From positions 1-30,092 of the forward strand of contig JBKGYK010000037.1 in assembly GCA_046546095.1 (NCBI GenBank): DNA of 30,092 nucleotides, given 5' to 3'. Within the stretch, counting starts at the first letter, position 1. Every line of letters begins with the position of its first letter. This DNA is from JAQIBY01 sp046546095. GTDB lineage: Bacteria > Bacteroidota > Bacteroidia > Bacteroidales > ML635J-15. Positions 7,989-16,210 of this stretch are shown here, piece after piece. The notes under the pieces were generated by a model. It saw only the letters and a list, made by a program, of their open reading frames with translations. It ran no database searches and had not been told where the DNA came from. A program made the position numbers and the translations under genes.

Positions 7989-8438
7989 TTAAATTTTTTC
8001 AACTGTTCCACCACTGGCTTCAATTTTCTCAGAAGCTGTTTTTGAAAACGCATGCGCTTTAACATTAACCTTGGCTTTCAATTCGCCATTGCCCAGAATT
8101 TTGACAAGTTTATTACGTTTAACAGCACCAAGTTCAACAAGCGTATCCACATCAATATCGCTCAGATTGTGTTTTTCTGCGAGTTCCTGGAGTTTTTCCA
8201 GGTTCACAGGTTTATATTCTTTTCTGTTGATATTGTTGAATCCGTATTTTGGGCTGGTTCTCTGTAGTGGCATTTGTCCACCTTCGAAGCCTGATTTACG
8301 AGAGTATCCGGATCTGGATTTTGCACCTTTGTGTCCACGGGTAGAGGTTCCGCCTTTTCCGGAGCCTTGTCCACGACCGATACGTTTTCCATCAGGTTTA
8401 TTTGATCCTTTTGCTGGTTTTAATGAGCTTAAATCCAT
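7989..8438 (-). CDS. rplO: 50S ribosomal protein L15
   Basis: Late-assembly large-subunit protein. The 149-residue sequence has the long basic glycine-rich N-terminal extension (KRIGRGQGSGKGGTSTRGHKG) that threads into 23S rRNA, FEGGQMPLQRTSPKYGF, and a C-terminal globular part ending in KAHAFSKTASEKIEASGGTVEKI. Placed between rpmD and secY as usual. Confidence 0.98.
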   Translation of the reverse strand: MDLSSLKPAKGSNKPDGKRIGRGQGSGKGGTSTRGHKGAKSRSGYSRKSGFEGGQMPLQRTSPKYGFNNINRKEYKPVNLEKLQELAEKHNLSDIDVDTLVELGAVKRNKLVKILGNGELKAKVNVKAHAFSKTASEKIEASGGTVEKI

Positions 8439-8455
8439 TAGTCTGTGATCTTAAC

Positions 8456-8638
8456 TTATTTAACATCTTCCAATTTCACGAGATGGCTGACTTTTCTTGC
8501 CATGCCAACAATCTGAGGCGTAGCCTCATGCACAACACTCTGATGCATTTTGGTAATCCCCAATGCTACGAGTGTTTGCTTTTGTCTTTTATTGCAGTTG
8601 ATACTGCTTCTGAACTGAGTAATTTTCACTTTGGCCAT
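8456..8638 (-). CDS. rpmD: 50S ribosomal protein L30
   Basis: Small 60-residue ferredoxin-like-fold protein of the large subunit. It starts MAKVKITQFRSSINCNKRQKQTL and continues LGITKMHQSVVHEATPQIVGMARKVSHLV, the family pattern of a short basic first strand and a conserved TPQIxGM helix. Located between rpsE and rplO. Confidence 0.97.
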   Translation of the reverse strand: MAKVKITQFRSSINCNKRQKQTLVALGITKMHQSVVHEATPQIVGMARKVSHLVKLEDVK

Positions 8639-8648
8639 AACAATCTGT

Positions 8649-9164
8649 TTATCCGTTAAACACTTTTTCTAGTGAAATACCTCTATGCTCAGCGACTGTA
8701 TACGGGTCTCTCATTTCGAGCAGGGCCGCCATGGTAGCTTTCACGAGGTTGTGTGGGTTAGATGATCCTTTTGATTTTGCAAGGACATCTTTGATACCAA
8801 CACTATCCAGCACGGCACGCATTGCACCCCCGGCCACTACACCAGTACCGGATGAGGCAGGTTTCAGCCATACTTTGGCGCCACTAAATTTTGCTGTTTG
8901 CTCATGGGGGATGGTATTGCTGTAGATCGGCACTTTAACCAGGTTTTTCTTTGCGTCTTCCACAGCTTTAGCAATAGCACTGGTGACTTCACCGGCTTTA
9001 CCGAGGCCATGTCCAACAATTCCCTGTTCATTTCCAACCACAACAATGGCTGCAAATGTAAAATTACGACCCCCTTTGGTAACTTTGGTTACCCTGTTAA
9101 TCGCGACCAGTCTGTCTTTCAGATCAAGGTCACTCGCTTTGACTTTCTTTAGGTTTGCTGACAT
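8649..9164 (-). CDS. rpsE: 30S ribosomal protein S5
   Basis: Acts in mRNA entry, decoding fidelity and helicase activity with S3 and S4. The 171-residue protein has the S5 double-stranded RNA-binding domain (LKDRLVAINRVTKVTKGGRNFTF, about residues 14-38), then GLGKAGEVTSAIAKAVEDAKKNL, and the C-terminal domain with GTGVVAGGAMRAVLDSVGIKDVLAKSKGSSNPHN. Four bases separate it from rplR. Confidence 0.98.
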   Translation of the reverse strand: MSANLKKVKASDLDLKDRLVAINRVTKVTKGGRNFTFAAIVVVGNEQGIVGHGLGKAGEVTSAIAKAVEDAKKNLVKVPIYSNTIPHEQTAKFSGAKVWLKPASSGTGVVAGGAMRAVLDSVGIKDVLAKSKGSSNPHNLVKATMAALLEMRDPYTVAEHRGISLEKVFNG

Positions 9165-9168
9165 AATG

Positions 9169-9525
9169 TTAAAATTTTAACCCTCCTTTTCTGGCGCCTT
9201 CGGCAAATGCTTTGACACGCCCGTGATACTTATAACCTCCACGATCAAAAACTACCTGAGTAATTCCTTTTTCTATGGCATCTTTGGCCAGTTTTTCGCC
9301 AGCTTTGCTGGCAAGTTCGCTCTTGTTACCTTTTTCTTCGGCAAATGCTTTTGTGTTGGTAGCGATTGCAGCCATGGTAACACCTTCATCATCATTAATG
9401 ATCTGACCGGTAATGTTTTTCAGAGAGCGGAACACAGCCAATCTGGGTTTTTCAGCTGTACCGGAGATTTTATTCCGGATGCTTTGGCGTATTCTTCTTC
9501 TGCTTTGCGAATTTTTATTTGACAT
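9169..9525 (-). CDS. rplR: 50S ribosomal protein L18
   Basis: Binds 5S rRNA with L5 in the central protuberance. The 118-residue protein has the basic start (RRRIRQSIRNKISGTAEKPRLAVFRSLKNI), the AKDAIEKGITQVVFDRGGYKYHGRVKAFAEGAR C-terminal signature and normal length. Located between rplF and rpsE. Confidence 0.98.
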   Translation of the reverse strand: MSNKNSQSRRRIRQSIRNKISGTAEKPRLAVFRSLKNITGQIINDDEGVTMAAIATNTKAFAEEKGNKSELASKAGEKLAKDAIEKGITQVVFDRGGYKYHGRVKAFAEGARKGGLKF

Positions 9526-9543
9526 GATTCCAACTATTTAAAA

Positions 9544-10095
9544 TTATACACTGGCTGCTTTACCAGCTTTTCTTCTGATCTCTTCACCGACGAATCTGAT
9601 ACCTTTACCTTTGTAGGGTTCAGGTGGTCTGAGTGCTCTGATTTTTGCAACTACTTGTCCGAGCAACTGTTTATCAGCGCTCTTAAGTGTTATAATCGAG
9701 TTACTCCGTTTTTCGGTTTTGCATTCGACCTGAATTTCTTTGGGCATCTCGAAATAGATATGATGAGAATAGCCTAAAGTAAGGTCAATAACCTGACCAT
9801 TATTGACAGCCTTAAAACCCACGCCCACAAGCTCAAGCTGTGCGGTGAAGCCATTGGCAGCACCTTCTATCATATTGCTGACCAGTGACCGGTACAAGCC
9901 GTGCATTGCTTTATGCTCAATTGACTCTGAAGGTCTTTCCAGGATAATTTGCTTATCGTCCTGTGTAATCGTCAGGTCTTTGTTAATTTTCTGCTGCAAT
10001 TCTCCAACCGGTCCTTTGACAGTAATGAGATTATCTTTAACCTCAATATTGACGCTCTCCGGTATTTGAATTGGTAAACTCCCTATTCTTGACAT
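9544..10095 (-). CDS. rplF: 50S ribosomal protein L6
   Basis: Sits near the factor-binding site, close to the sarcin-ricin loop. The 183-residue protein has two tandem L6 folds and the C-terminal signature RALRPPEPYKGKGIRFVGEEIRRKAGKA. The start is the ATG at 10095 (MSRIGSLPIQIPESV), which matches family N termini; an in-frame ATG at 10140 would add 15 residues overlapping rpsH and is unlikely. Confidence 0.97.
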   Translation of the reverse strand: MSRIGSLPIQIPESVNIEVKDNLITVKGPVGELQQKINKDLTITQDDKQIILERPSESIEHKAMHGLYRSLVSNMIEGAANGFTAQLELVGVGFKAVNNGQVIDLTLGYSHHIYFEMPKEIQVECKTEKRSNSIITLKSADKQLLGQVVAKIRALRPPEPYKGKGIRFVGEEIRRKAGKAASV

Positions 10096-10105
10096 GGTTC
10101 TGATT

Positions 10106-10501
10106 TTAATAAACGTAACACAATACTTCTCCGCCCACATTTAACTGCGCGGCTTCTTTATCGGTCATAACACCCTGTGATGTAGAAATCAAAGCAACGC
10201 CCAGCCCGTTAAGTACTCTTGGGATGCTATTGACATCGACATATTTCCGGAGACCCGGTCTGCTAACTCTTTCGAGTTTTTTAATTGCCGAAACTTTGGT
10301 TTTAGGATGAAATTTCAAAGCTATTTTGATAATTCCCTGCTTGCCATCATCAACAAACTTATAATTAAGGATATATCCTTTATCAAAAAGGACTTTTGTC
10401 ATTTCCCTTTTGAGATTTGAGCCCGGGATATCCACCACTCTGTGTCTGGCTTGTATCCCGTTTCTTATTCTTGTCAGATAATCTGAAATCGGATCTGTCA
10501 T
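10106..10501 (-). CDS. rpsH: 30S ribosomal protein S8
   Basis: Central-domain 16S rRNA binder; in E. coli also represses spc translation by binding rplE mRNA. The 131-residue protein has MTDPISDYLTRIRNG at the start and the C-terminal RVLNGLGVALISTSQGVMTDKEAAQLNVGGEVLCYVY signature of the family. The upstream gap to rpsN is 19 bases. Confidence 0.98.
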   Translation of the reverse strand: MTDPISDYLTRIRNGIQARHRVVDIPGSNLKREMTKVLFDKGYILNYKFVDDGKQGIIKIALKFHPKTKVSAIKKLERVSRPGLRKYVDVNSIPRVLNGLGVALISTSQGVMTDKEAAQLNVGGEVLCYVY

Positions 10502-10520
10502 AACTACACGCTTAAATATA

Positions 10521-10790
10521 TTACCAACTAGCTTTTTTCACACCGGGAATGAGGCCATTGGAGGCCATTTCCCTGAATACAATACGACTTACACCAAACT
10601 GGCGCATATATCCCTTGGGTCTGCCTGTGATACTACATCTGTTATGCAGGCGGACTCTGGATGAATTTTTGGGCAATTCATGCAGTGCCTCATAGTTTCC
10701 TTCTGCCTTCAACTGTTCACGTTTTGCGGCATATTTTTCAACCATTTTCTGGCGTTTTCTTTCACGCGCTTTCATGGATTCTTTGGCCAT
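10521..10790 (-). CDS. rpsN: 30S ribosomal protein S14, zinc-free long form
   Basis: Head protein of the small subunit. The 89-residue length and the single cysteine in the C-terminal RLHNRCSITGRPKGYMRQF segment mark the cysteine-poor long form, not the 61-residue CxxC zinc form. The N terminus is strongly basic (MAKESMKARERKRQKMV). It starts two bases before rplE ends its upstream neighbour slot: only two bases separate rplE stop and this ATG. Confidence 0.98.
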   Translation of the reverse strand: MAKESMKARERKRQKMVEKYAAKREQLKAEGNYEALHELPKNSSRVRLHNRCSITGRPKGYMRQFGVSRIVFREMASNGLIPGVKKASW

Positions 10791-10792
10791 AT

Positions 10793-11350
10793 CTATTTAT
10801 TTTTTTTGTTTTTAAATGGGATACCAAATTCTGCGAGTAAAGCATAGGCTTCTTCATCAGTTTTTGCCGTGGTAACAAAAGTGATGTTCATACCCATGAT
10901 TTTATTTACTTTATCCAGGTTTATTTCCGGAAAAATAATTTGCTCATTGATTCCCAGAGTATAGTTTCCTCTACCGTCGAATTTCACACCAACACCTTTA
11001 AAGTCCCTGATTCTGGGGAGTGCACTTCTGACAAGCCTTTCCAGGAATTCATACATGCGGTGTCTTCTGAGTGTTACCCGAACTCCGATGGGCATTCCCT
11101 GGCGGAGTTTAAAGTTTGAGATATCCCTTTTTGAATAGGTTGTCACGGGTTGTTGTCCTGTAATCAGGGCAAGCTCCTCCATTGCAGTGGTGATGAGTTT
11201 TTTATCGGTGATTGCTTCGCCGATACCCTGATTTATGACAATTTTTTCAACTTTAGGGACCTCCATCAACGATTTATACTGAAATTTTTCTTTCAGTGCC
11301 GGGACTACATTGTCCTCGTATTTTGTTTGAAAATTCGGTTTGTATGCCAT
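10793..11350 (-). CDS. rplE: 50S ribosomal protein L5
   Basis: 5S rRNA-binding protein of the central protuberance and partner of S13 in an intersubunit bridge. The 185-residue protein has KVEKIVINQGIGEAITDKK, TGQQPVTTYSKRDISNFKLRQGMPIGVRVTLRR and the C-terminal GMNITFVTTAKTDEEAYALL. Its ATG shares one base with the rplX stop codon (TAATG), which suggests translational coupling. Confidence 0.98.
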   Translation of the reverse strand: MAYKPNFQTKYEDNVVPALKEKFQYKSLMEVPKVEKIVINQGIGEAITDKKLITTAMEELALITGQQPVTTYSKRDISNFKLRQGMPIGVRVTLRRHRMYEFLERLVRSALPRIRDFKGVGVKFDGRGNYTLGINEQIIFPEINLDKVNKIMGMNITFVTTAKTDEEAYALLAEFGIPFKNKKNK

Positions 11351-11670
11351 TACTTAATTTCCTCCCCAGATTTTTTTGCGTAACGAACCAGCTTATTATC
11401 CACAAGTTTTCTGCCTACTCTTGTAGGTTTTCCATCTTTGGGATCGATGAGCATCAGATTTGACAGATGAATAGGAGCTTCCTGCTTGACAATACCGCCT
11501 TCGGTATTGTTGGCATTGGGTTTTGTATGTCTTGAAACGACATTGGCTCCTTCCACAATAGCTTTATTTTTCTTGGGTAATACATTCAGCACTTTGCCCT
11601 GGTAACCTTTAGATTCACCAGCTGTTACCATAACGGTATCACCTTTTTTGATATGTAATTTTTTTGCCAT
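11350..11670 (-). CDS. rplX: 50S ribosomal protein L24
   Basis: Early assembly initiator of the large subunit, near the exit tunnel rim. The 106-residue protein opens with the KOW motif (KKGDTVMVTAGESKGYQGKVLNVLPKKNKAIVEGAN, residues 8-43) and has the family segment KPTRVGRKLVDNKLVRYAKKSGE at the end. The stop overlaps the rplE start by one base. Confidence 0.98.
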   Translation of the reverse strand: MAKKLHIKKGDTVMVTAGESKGYQGKVLNVLPKKNKAIVEGANVVSRHTKPNANNTEGGIVKQEAPIHLSNLMLIDPKDGKPTRVGRKLVDNKLVRYAKKSGEEIK

Positions 11671-11681
11671 GATAATCGTTT

Positions 11682-12050
11682 TTACAATACTTCAGATGCG
11701 AGTGAAATAATTCTCATATATTTTTCGTCGCGCAATTCTCTGGCTATAGGGCCAAAGATACGGGTTCCTCTAATTTCGCCGGCTGTGTTAAGTAAGACAC
11801 AAGCATTGTCATCAAATCGGATGTAAGTGCCATCATTTCGACGTACTTCTTTGCTAGTTCTCACCACCACGGCTTTGGAAATTGAACCTTTTTTTAATTC
11901 TCCTCCCGGAATAGCGCTTTTCACGCTGACAACCACCTGGTCGCCAATGCTGGCATATCTTTTACCGGTTCCACCGAGTACACGAATGCACTGTACTACT
12001 TTGGCACCGCTGTTGTCGGCTACCGCCAATTTGGATTCCTGCTGTATCAT
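11682..12050 (-). CDS. rplN: 50S ribosomal protein L14
   Basis: Interface protein of the large subunit and docking site for silencing factor RsfS in other bacteria. The 122-residue sequence has MIQQESKLAVADNSGAKVVQCIRVLGG, VVSVKSAIPGGELKKGSISKAVVVRTSKEVRRNDGTYIRFDDNACVLLN and RGTRIFGPIARELR, near the universal consensus. Two bases separate it from rpsQ. Confidence 0.98.
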   Translation of the reverse strand: MIQQESKLAVADNSGAKVVQCIRVLGGTGKRYASIGDQVVVSVKSAIPGGELKKGSISKAVVVRTSKEVRRNDGTYIRFDDNACVLLNTAGEIRGTRIFGPIARELRDEKYMRIISLASEVL

Positions 12051-12052
12051 GT

Positions 12053-12307
12053 TTACTTAACTTTTTCAATGATTTCAACTAATCTCCACTTCTTATTCTT
12101 GCTAATCGGTCTGGTTTCCATAATGCGGACAGTATCACCGATGTCACACTTATTCTCTTCATCGTGAGCAGTTAATTTATTGCTCTTATTGACAAATTTT
12201 CCGTATTTCGGATGTTTTTCTTTCCGTTTGATGTTGATTGTAATGGACTTATCCATTTTATTACTGGTAACAACACCTATACGTTCTTTGCGTAATTTAC
12301 GTTCCAT
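12053..12307 (-). CDS. rpsQ: 30S ribosomal protein S17
   Basis: OB-fold protein that binds the 5' domain of 16S rRNA. The 84-residue protein shows RKERIGVVTSNKMDKSITINIKRKEKHPKYGKFV and the family signature CDIGDTVRIMETRPISKNKKWRLVEII. A purine-rich GGAG lies shortly before the ATG and may help initiation. Located between rpmC and rplN. Confidence 0.97.
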   Translation of the reverse strand: MERKLRKERIGVVTSNKMDKSITINIKRKEKHPKYGKFVNKSNKLTAHDEENKCDIGDTVRIMETRPISKNKKWRLVEIIEKVK

Positions 12308-12319
12308 ATTCTCCGTCTC

Positions 12320-12517
12320 CTATTTTTCGCTAAGCTCACGCGATCTCAATTCGGTTTTCAAGCGGGCAATATCCCTTTTTACCTGGGGGATTTTATTGGG
12401 ATTTTCCAGTGGAGATACTGCATGGCTCAACTTTAGCCTTGTGAGCGTGTTCTTTTCATCCCCGATTTTCTCAAGGATTTCTTTTGTGGTTAATTGTTTT
12501 ATTTCACTGTTTTTCAT
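12320..12517 (-). CDS. rpmC: 50S ribosomal protein L29
   Basis: Small two-helix protein at the tunnel exit, part of the docking site for trigger factor and SRP with L23. The 65-residue protein has MKNSEIKQLTTKEILEKIGDEKNTLTRLKLSHAVSPLENPNKIPQVKRDIARLKTELRSRE features, including the conserved NPxxIxxxRRxIARxxT-type helix. Located between rplP and rpsQ. Confidence 0.97.
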   Translation of the reverse strand: MKNSEIKQLTTKEILEKIGDEKNTLTRLKLSHAVSPLENPNKIPQVKRDIARLKTELRSRELSEK

Positions 12518-12528
12518 TGTTCCGCTCT

Positions 12529-12954
12529 TTATTCGTTATAGTCATAATCTCTTCTTACGACAAGTTTTGTTTTCACGGGCAATTTCTGAGCCCCAAGCCT
12601 GAGTGCTTCCTGTGCTTTGGGAAAGGAGACACCATCAATTTCGAAGAGTATTCTTCCTGGTGTAACTCTGGCAACAAACATTTCCGGATCACCTTTACCT
12701 TTACCCATTCTAACTTCGGCAGGTTTTTTGGTGATTGGTTTATCTGGAAATATTCTCACCCACAATTTACCCTGGCGTTGCATTTCGCGGGTAATAGCAA
12801 TTCTGGCAGCTTCGATCTGACGTCCGTCTATCCAGCTTGTGTCAAGAGTTTTGAGTGCAAATGATCCAAAGGCGATGTCGGTACCGCGGTGAGCGTTACC
12901 TTTCATTTTGCCTTTTTGGTGCCTTCTGTATTTCGTTTTCTTCGGTTGTAACAT
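12529..12954 (-). CDS. rplP: 50S ribosomal protein L16
   Basis: Binds near the A-site tRNA elbow and is needed for peptidyl transferase centre maturation. The 141-residue protein has MLQPKKTKYRRHQKGKMKG, FGSFALKTLDTSWIDGRQIEAARIAITREMQRQGKLWVRIFPDKPITKKPAEVRMGKGKG and FVARVTPGRILFEIDG, including the R of the segment that is a target of YcfD-type hydroxylases in other bacteria. It has the clearest Shine-Dalgarno sequence of the operon, overlapping the rpsC stop. Confidence 0.98.
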   Translation of the reverse strand: MLQPKKTKYRRHQKGKMKGNAHRGTDIAFGSFALKTLDTSWIDGRQIEAARIAITREMQRQGKLWVRIFPDKPITKKPAEVRMGKGKGDPEMFVARVTPGRILFEIDGVSFPKAQEALRLGAQKLPVKTKLVVRRDYDYNE

Positions 12955-12962
12955 GATAAACG

Positions 12963-12968
12963 CTCCTT
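12963..12968 (-). promoter_or_regulatory. Shine-Dalgarno sequence of rplP
   Basis: AAGGAG lies 8 bases before the rplP ATG and overlaps the rpsC stop codon (TAAGGAG). Most neighbouring genes have no such element, so this one stands out. Confidence 0.6.
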
Positions 12969-13689
12969 ATTTTCTTCTTTTTTTGTTAAACCTTTTCTTG
13001 TTTCCGCTGCTGCCACTGCCAGCACCTTTCTTACTCATACCGATATTTGGAGACAGGTCGGGTTTTCCAAAAATCTCACCACGGCATATCCAGGTTTTAA
13101 CACCGATCATGCCGGTTTTGGTAAGGGCTTCGGCCAATGCATAATCGATATCTGCACGGAAAGTATGTAATGGGATTCTGCCTTCCTTATACGTTTCTGA
13201 TCTGGCCATTTCAGCACCATTGAGGCGGCCGCCAACAAGAATTTTAATTCCTTCAGCGCCCATACGCATGGTAGAGGATATGGACATTTTCACAGCACGG
13301 CGGTAAGCAATTTTACCTTCAATCTGACGGGCGATATTGGCACCAACCAGTTTAGCGTTGAGTTCCGGGCGTTTTATTTCGTAAATGTTAACCTGTACTT
13401 CTTTGGAGGTGATCTTTTTCAGCTCTTCCTTGAGTTTATCAACTTCCTGTCCACCCCTGCCGATAATGATACCGGGCCTTGCGGTGTGAATGGTAATGGT
13501 TACCATTTTCACGGAACGCTCAATAACAATTTTAGCAACGCTGGCTTTGGCCAGTCGGATATTCAGGTATTCACGGATTTTATGATCTTCGAGAATTTTA
13601 TCCCCGTATTTGTTACCACCATACCAATTGGAGTCCCATCCTTTGATGATACCTAATCTATTGCTTATTGGATTTACCTTTTGTCCCAT
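12967..13689 (-). CDS. rpsC: 30S ribosomal protein S3
   Basis: Forms the mRNA entry site with S4 and S5. The 240-residue protein has the N-terminal domain, a KH type-2 domain with the GXXG-containing TARPGIIIGRGGQEVDKLKEEL, and the C-terminal domain with GRLNGAEMARSETYKEGRIPLHTFRADIDYALAEALTKTGMIGVKTWICRGEIFGKP. The tail is a basic KKRFNKKRRK. It begins 11 bases after rplV. Confidence 0.98.
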   Translation of the reverse strand: MGQKVNPISNRLGIIKGWDSNWYGGNKYGDKILEDHKIREYLNIRLAKASVAKIVIERSVKMVTITIHTARPGIIIGRGGQEVDKLKEELKKITSKEVQVNIYEIKRPELNAKLVGANIARQIEGKIAYRRAVKMSISSTMRMGAEGIKILVGGRLNGAEMARSETYKEGRIPLHTFRADIDYALAEALTKTGMIGVKTWICRGEIFGKPDLSPNIGMSKKGAGSGSSGNKKRFNKKRRK

Positions 13690-13700
13690 TGAATATCGAT

Positions 13701-14150
13701 TTAATTTTCAGATTCTTCTTGTACTTCTACTGTCTCGTTTGCTTCATCGAGGATACTGCCGGCACTTTCCACCTGGATAGTAACGTGGTTGGAGCGCTTT
13801 CTGATTCTGTAGGCACGACCCTGTGGGGCAGGCTGGATACGCTTAAGCATCCTGGCTGAATCAACAAAGACCTCACTTACCAAAAGGTTAGCATCTTCGA
13901 TACGTACGCCTTCGTTTTTGGCCTGCCAGTTTGCGATGGCTGACATCAGAAGTTTTTCAAGCCTCTGTGAAGCTTCTTTTGAAGAGAACTTGAGTATATC
14001 AAGTGCCTCATCAACCTGTTTACCTCTGATTAAATCTGCCATTAGTCTCATCTTTCTAGGAGACGTTGGACAGTTTTTCAGAACAGCGTAACTCATATTT
14101 TTTTTGGCCTCTTTTCTCTTTTCGGCCGCAATTCTTTTCCGTGCACCCAT
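13701..14150 (-). CDS. rplV: 50S ribosomal protein L22
   Basis: Lines the exit tunnel constriction together with L4. The 149-residue protein has an N-terminal extension (MGARKRIAAEKRKEAKKN) before the usual family start YAVLKNCPTSPRKMRLMADLIRGK, and the tunnel beta-hairpin with RIQPAPQGRAYRIRKRSNHVTI. The C terminus is acidic (NETVEVQEESEN), unlike the basic E. coli end. Both extensions fit a Bacteroidota protein. Confidence 0.97.
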   Translation of the reverse strand: MGARKRIAAEKRKEAKKNMSYAVLKNCPTSPRKMRLMADLIRGKQVDEALDILKFSSKEASQRLEKLLMSAIANWQAKNEGVRIEDANLLVSEVFVDSARMLKRIQPAPQGRAYRIRKRSNHVTIQVESAGSILDEANETVEVQEESEN

Positions 14151-14172
14151 AATTTTTTACTGTTTTTTCAAA

Positions 14173-14433
14173 TTATTTTCTGCCATGACCTCTGTAGGTT
14201 CTGGTAGGAGCAAATTCTCCGAGCTTATGTCCGACCATATTCTCAGTAATATAAACCGGGACAAACTTGTTCCCATTATGAACAGCAATTGTTAATCCCA
14301 CAAACTCAGGAGAAATAACAGAAGCCCTTGCCCATGTTTTGATTACCGATTTCTTTTTGGAGTCCTGCATTACAGCAACTTTCTTATCCAAACTGGGGTC
14401 GATAAATGGTCCTTTTTTTAATGATCTGCTCAT
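14173..14433 (-). CDS. rpsS: 30S ribosomal protein S19
   Basis: Head protein that pairs with S13. The 86-residue protein matches the family throughout: MSRSLKKGPFIDPSLDKKV, TWARASVISPEFVGLTIAVHNGNKFVPVYITENMVGHKLGEFAPTRTYRGH. Located between rplB and rplV. Confidence 0.98.
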   Translation of the reverse strand: MSRSLKKGPFIDPSLDKKVAVMQDSKKKSVIKTWARASVISPEFVGLTIAVHNGNKFVPVYITENMVGHKLGEFAPTRTYRGHGRK

Positions 14434-14443
14434 ATCTCAATAA

Positions 14444-15271
14444 TTATTTTCTTTTACGTCTTTCGATTATATACTTATCTGAAGCCTTGTTCGGTTTACG
14501 TGTTTTGTAACCTTTGGCAAGCAATCCTTTACGAGAACGAGGATGTCCTCCGGATGCGCGACCTTCTCCACCACCCATCGGATGATCAACAGGGTTCATA
14601 ACAACACCACGTACTCTTGGTCTGCGTCCGCGCCATCTTGACCGGCCGGCTTTTCCGGATATTTCCAGTGAGTGATCTGCATTAGATACACTACCCACAG
14701 TAGCTTTACAGGTTGTCAGCACACGTCTTACTTCCCCTGAAGGCAGTTTCACAACAGCATACTTTCCTTCCCGTGAAACAAGCTGGGCATAAGCACCGGC
14801 ACTGCGCACCATCATTCCACCCTGTGCCGGGTGAAGTTCAATGTTATGTACGATTGTTCCCAGTGGAATTTCACCAAGAGGCAGACAATTACCAACCTCC
14901 GGAGCTACACCTTTTCCGCTGAGCAGTACCTGATCTACGGTGACACCATTGGGTGCAAGGATATAGCGTTTTTCGCCGTCTTCATATTCAACAAGTGCAA
15001 TGCGTGCAGATCTGTTGGGATCGTACTCGATTGTTTTCACGGTGGCTTTCATGCCATCTTTGTTTCGCTTGAAATCAATCACACGGTAACGCCTTTTGTG
15101 TCCGCCACCACGGTAACGGATGGTCATCCGACCTTTGGCGTTCCTGCCCCCGGTTTTTGACAAGGGCTCAAGCAATGACTTTTCGGGTTTATTGGTAGTA
15201 ATTTCCGAAAAATCACTGATCATCTTATTTCGTTGTCCCGGTGTTGTGGGTTTAAATTTTCTGATTGCCAT
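14444..15271 (-). CDS. rplB: 50S ribosomal protein L2
   Basis: Large universal protein required for subunit association and close to the peptidyl transferase centre. The 275-residue protein has the N-terminal MAIRKFKPTTPGQRN, the OB and SH3-like RNA-binding domains (KGRMTIRYRGGGHKRRYRVIDFKRN; ELHPAQGGMMVRSAGAYAQLVSREGKYAVVKLPSGEVRRV) and the C-terminal RGVVMNPVDHPMGGGEGRASGGHP, which contains the conserved histidine (H of VDHPMGGGEG). Normal length. Confidence 0.98.
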   Translation of the reverse strand: MAIRKFKPTTPGQRNKMISDFSEITTNKPEKSLLEPLSKTGGRNAKGRMTIRYRGGGHKRRYRVIDFKRNKDGMKATVKTIEYDPNRSARIALVEYEDGEKRYILAPNGVTVDQVLLSGKGVAPEVGNCLPLGEIPLGTIVHNIELHPAQGGMMVRSAGAYAQLVSREGKYAVVKLPSGEVRRVLTTCKATVGSVSNADHSLEISGKAGRSRWRGRRPRVRGVVMNPVDHPMGGGEGRASGGHPRSRKGLLAKGYKTRKPNKASDKYIIERRKRK

Positions 15272-15280
15272 AACTCCAGA

Positions 15281-15571
15281 TTAAATGTTGCTGTAAAAAT
15301 CGATTGTATCCTTATCGTCTAATATCACAATGGCTTTCTTGTAGGCATTTGTCCGACCACTTACTACACCGGTTTTGGTGTATCTGGTTTTCATTTTGCC
15401 ATCATAGTTCATTGTATTCACAGATTTAACATGCACATCGTACAATTCTTCAATGGCATGCTTTATTTGTGTTTTATCAGCCTTTACATCGACGATAAAC
15501 CCGTAACGGTTAAGGCTTTCGCCCTGTTCCGTCATCTTCTCTGTCACTATTGGTTTCACTAAAATATCCAT
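15281..15571 (-). CDS. rplW: 50S ribosomal protein L23
   Basis: Tunnel-exit protein that docks trigger factor and SRP. The chosen start at 15571 (MDILVKPIVTEKM) gives 96 residues and matches Bacteroidota L23 N termini; an ATG three codons upstream at 15580 (MID) is also possible. Features are TEKMTEQGESLNRYGF, KHAIEELYDVHVKSVNTMNYDGKMKTRYTKTGVVSGRTNAYKKAIVILDDKDTIDFYSNI. It follows rplD closely. Confidence 0.95.
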   Translation of the reverse strand: MDILVKPIVTEKMTEQGESLNRYGFIVDVKADKTQIKHAIEELYDVHVKSVNTMNYDGKMKTRYTKTGVVSGRTNAYKKAIVILDDKDTIDFYSNI

Positions 15572-15583
15572 GTCGATCATTTT

Positions 15584-16210
15584 TTATGCCAGGTTTTTAT
15601 CCAAAACCTTAATTGACTCTTCTTCAAACATTAAAACCGAAGCGTTCATAATTTCATAAGTATTTAAATCTGAAACACTTACAACTCTAACACCTGGCAA
15701 ATTTCGAGATGACAAATATACATTTTTATTTTGTTCATTCACAATGATCAGCAATTTTTTATCAGAAATTTTAAAATTATCCTGAATTTCTGCTATTCTG
15801 CGAGTTTTTATCTCATCCAATCCGAAATTATCAACAATGAAAATCTGATTCTCTTTTGCCTTATGGCTGAGTGCAGATTTTCTTGCCAGACGTTTGGTTT
15901 TTTTGGTAAGCTTTTGGTTATAGCTTTTCGGACGCGGGCCGAAAGTACGGCCACCACCTCTGAATATCGGGTTTTTAATGTCACCAAAACGTGCTGTTCC
16001 TGTACCTTTCTGACGTTTGATCTTCTTGGTACTACCCTTAATTTCACCACGTTCTTTTGTTTTATGTGTTCCTTGACGTTTGTTGGCCAGATATTGTTTA
16101 CAATCAAGGTAGACTGCATGATCATTCGGTTCAATAGCAAAGATTGAATCATTCAGATCAAGTGATTTATCGGTTTCCTGGCCTTTGTTGTTATATACTT
16201 TTAGTTTCAT
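15584..16210 (-). CDS. rplD: 50S ribosomal protein L4
   Basis: Lines the exit tunnel; in E. coli it also autoregulates the S10 operon, but no leader of that kind is visible here. The 208-residue protein has the long internal loop that reaches the tunnel (KRQKGTGTARFGDIKNPIFRGGGRTFGPRPKSYNQKLTKKTKRLARKSALSHK, about residues 65-117) and the C-terminal helix-strand region. Its ATG overlaps the rplC stop (TAATG). Confidence 0.97.
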   Translation of the reverse strand: MKLKVYNNKGQETDKSLDLNDSIFAIEPNDHAVYLDCKQYLANKRQGTHKTKERGEIKGSTKKIKRQKGTGTARFGDIKNPIFRGGGRTFGPRPKSYNQKLTKKTKRLARKSALSHKAKENQIFIVDNFGLDEIKTRRIAEIQDNFKISDKKLLIIVNEQNKNVYLSSRNLPGVRVVSVSDLNTYEIMNASVLMFEEESIKVLDKNLA

